Origin: Clostridia bacterium
GTDB lineage: Bacteria; Bacillota; Clostridia; Christensenellales; UBA3700
NCBI GenBank assembly: GCA_029067255.1
Contig: JAIEEW010000197.1
Location: 1 to 5,707 of the forward strand
Direction: 5' to 3'
Length of the DNA: 5,707 nucleotides
Below, piece by piece: positions 5,617-5,707 of this stretch. Numbering within the stretch: position 1 is the first letter of the stretch; every line of letters begins with the position of its first letter. The notes beneath the pieces were generated by a model that worked only from the letters and a program-made list of their open reading frames with translations, did no database searches and had not been told where the DNA came from. The position numbers were made by a program, and so were the translations under genes.

Positions 5617-5653
5617 GGTCTCAACGTACAGCAAGTACGAGAGACTTTTTTTT
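5617..5653 (+). terminator. Rho-independent terminator after murC
   Basis: A two-part hairpin: GTCTC (5618-5622) with GAGAC (5641-5645), a small AA/A internal loop, then CGTAC (5625-5629) with GTACG (5635-5639) around the loop AGCAA. It is followed by eight T residues (5646-5653). A run of five A residues (5612-5616) on the other side means it could also stop transcription arriving on the minus strand. It lies 54 nt after the murC stop. Confidence 0.9.
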
Positions 5654-5707
5654 GTATTGCCTTAACAAAAAAATCGCTATTTTACTAATCGCAAATCCCC
5701 CTTATTC
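5654..5707. other. Unassigned intergenic end of window
   Basis: These 54 nt are AT-rich with a run of C near the end. I see no start codon with an SD site, no RNA gene and no further terminator. A gene may begin or end just past the window. Confidence 0.3.

Noticed and set aside
5538..5701. 11-bp inverted repeat GGGGGATTTGC (5538-5548) and GCAAATCCCCC (5691-5701)
   Set aside because: One copy is inside murC, matches do not extend, and a few exact 11-bp pairs are expected by chance in a window this size.
1..5707. CRISPR array, tRNA, rRNA, insertion sequence or integrase gene
   Set aside because: I found no regularly spaced repeats, cloverleaf-like sequence, transposase motifs or recombinase motifs on either strand.

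Overview
The window joins the end of a phage late operon to a bacterial housekeeping gene. From its start to 4045, five clearly supported genes and one possible small ORF lie tightly packed on the + strand. They encode virion tail or connector components and then lysis proteins. A rho-independent terminator (4105-4140) closes this block. After a short AT-rich spacer comes murC, the UDP-N-acetylmuramate--L-alanine ligase of peptidoglycan synthesis, followed by its own terminator (5617-5653). The simplest reading is the right-hand (lysis) end of a prophage integrated just upstream of the host murC. No integrase or second attachment site is in view, so this remains an inference.

Host: several signs point to a low-to-moderate GC Gram-positive bacterium, probably an uncultured member of the Clostridia. 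The phage genes have AAGGAG-type Shine-Dalgarno (SD) sites, one holin is of the BhlA/UviB type, the other resembles short Firmicutes phage holins, and MurC has an ITEACEYQRSF segment that I associate with clostridial enzymes. I cannot name a genus.

Phage part: gene 1 (183 aa) looks like a head-tail adaptor. Gene 2 (476 aa) looks like the beta-rich tail nozzle or stopper of short-tailed phages (T7 gp12 / P22 gp10 type). Gene 3 (131 aa) is an unrecognised, probably beta-sandwich protein. A possible 39-aa basic ORF follows. Gene 4 (329 aa) is a long coiled-coil protein that could be an internal, ejected or tail-associated component. Genes 5 (81 aa) and 6 (103 aa) are two different holin-like membrane proteins. 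No sheath, tube or tape-measure gene is visible, so a podovirus-like virion is favoured. No endolysin is present in the window. Most junctions overlap or abut, and SD sites lie inside or at the end of the upstream gene, so the operon is probably translated as a coupled unit.

Host part: murC (452 aa) is complete with all its main motifs. It has no visible SD site. A -10-like hexamer lies only 7 nt before its ATG, which suggests a leaderless mRNA. The 54 nt after the last terminator contain nothing I can identify.
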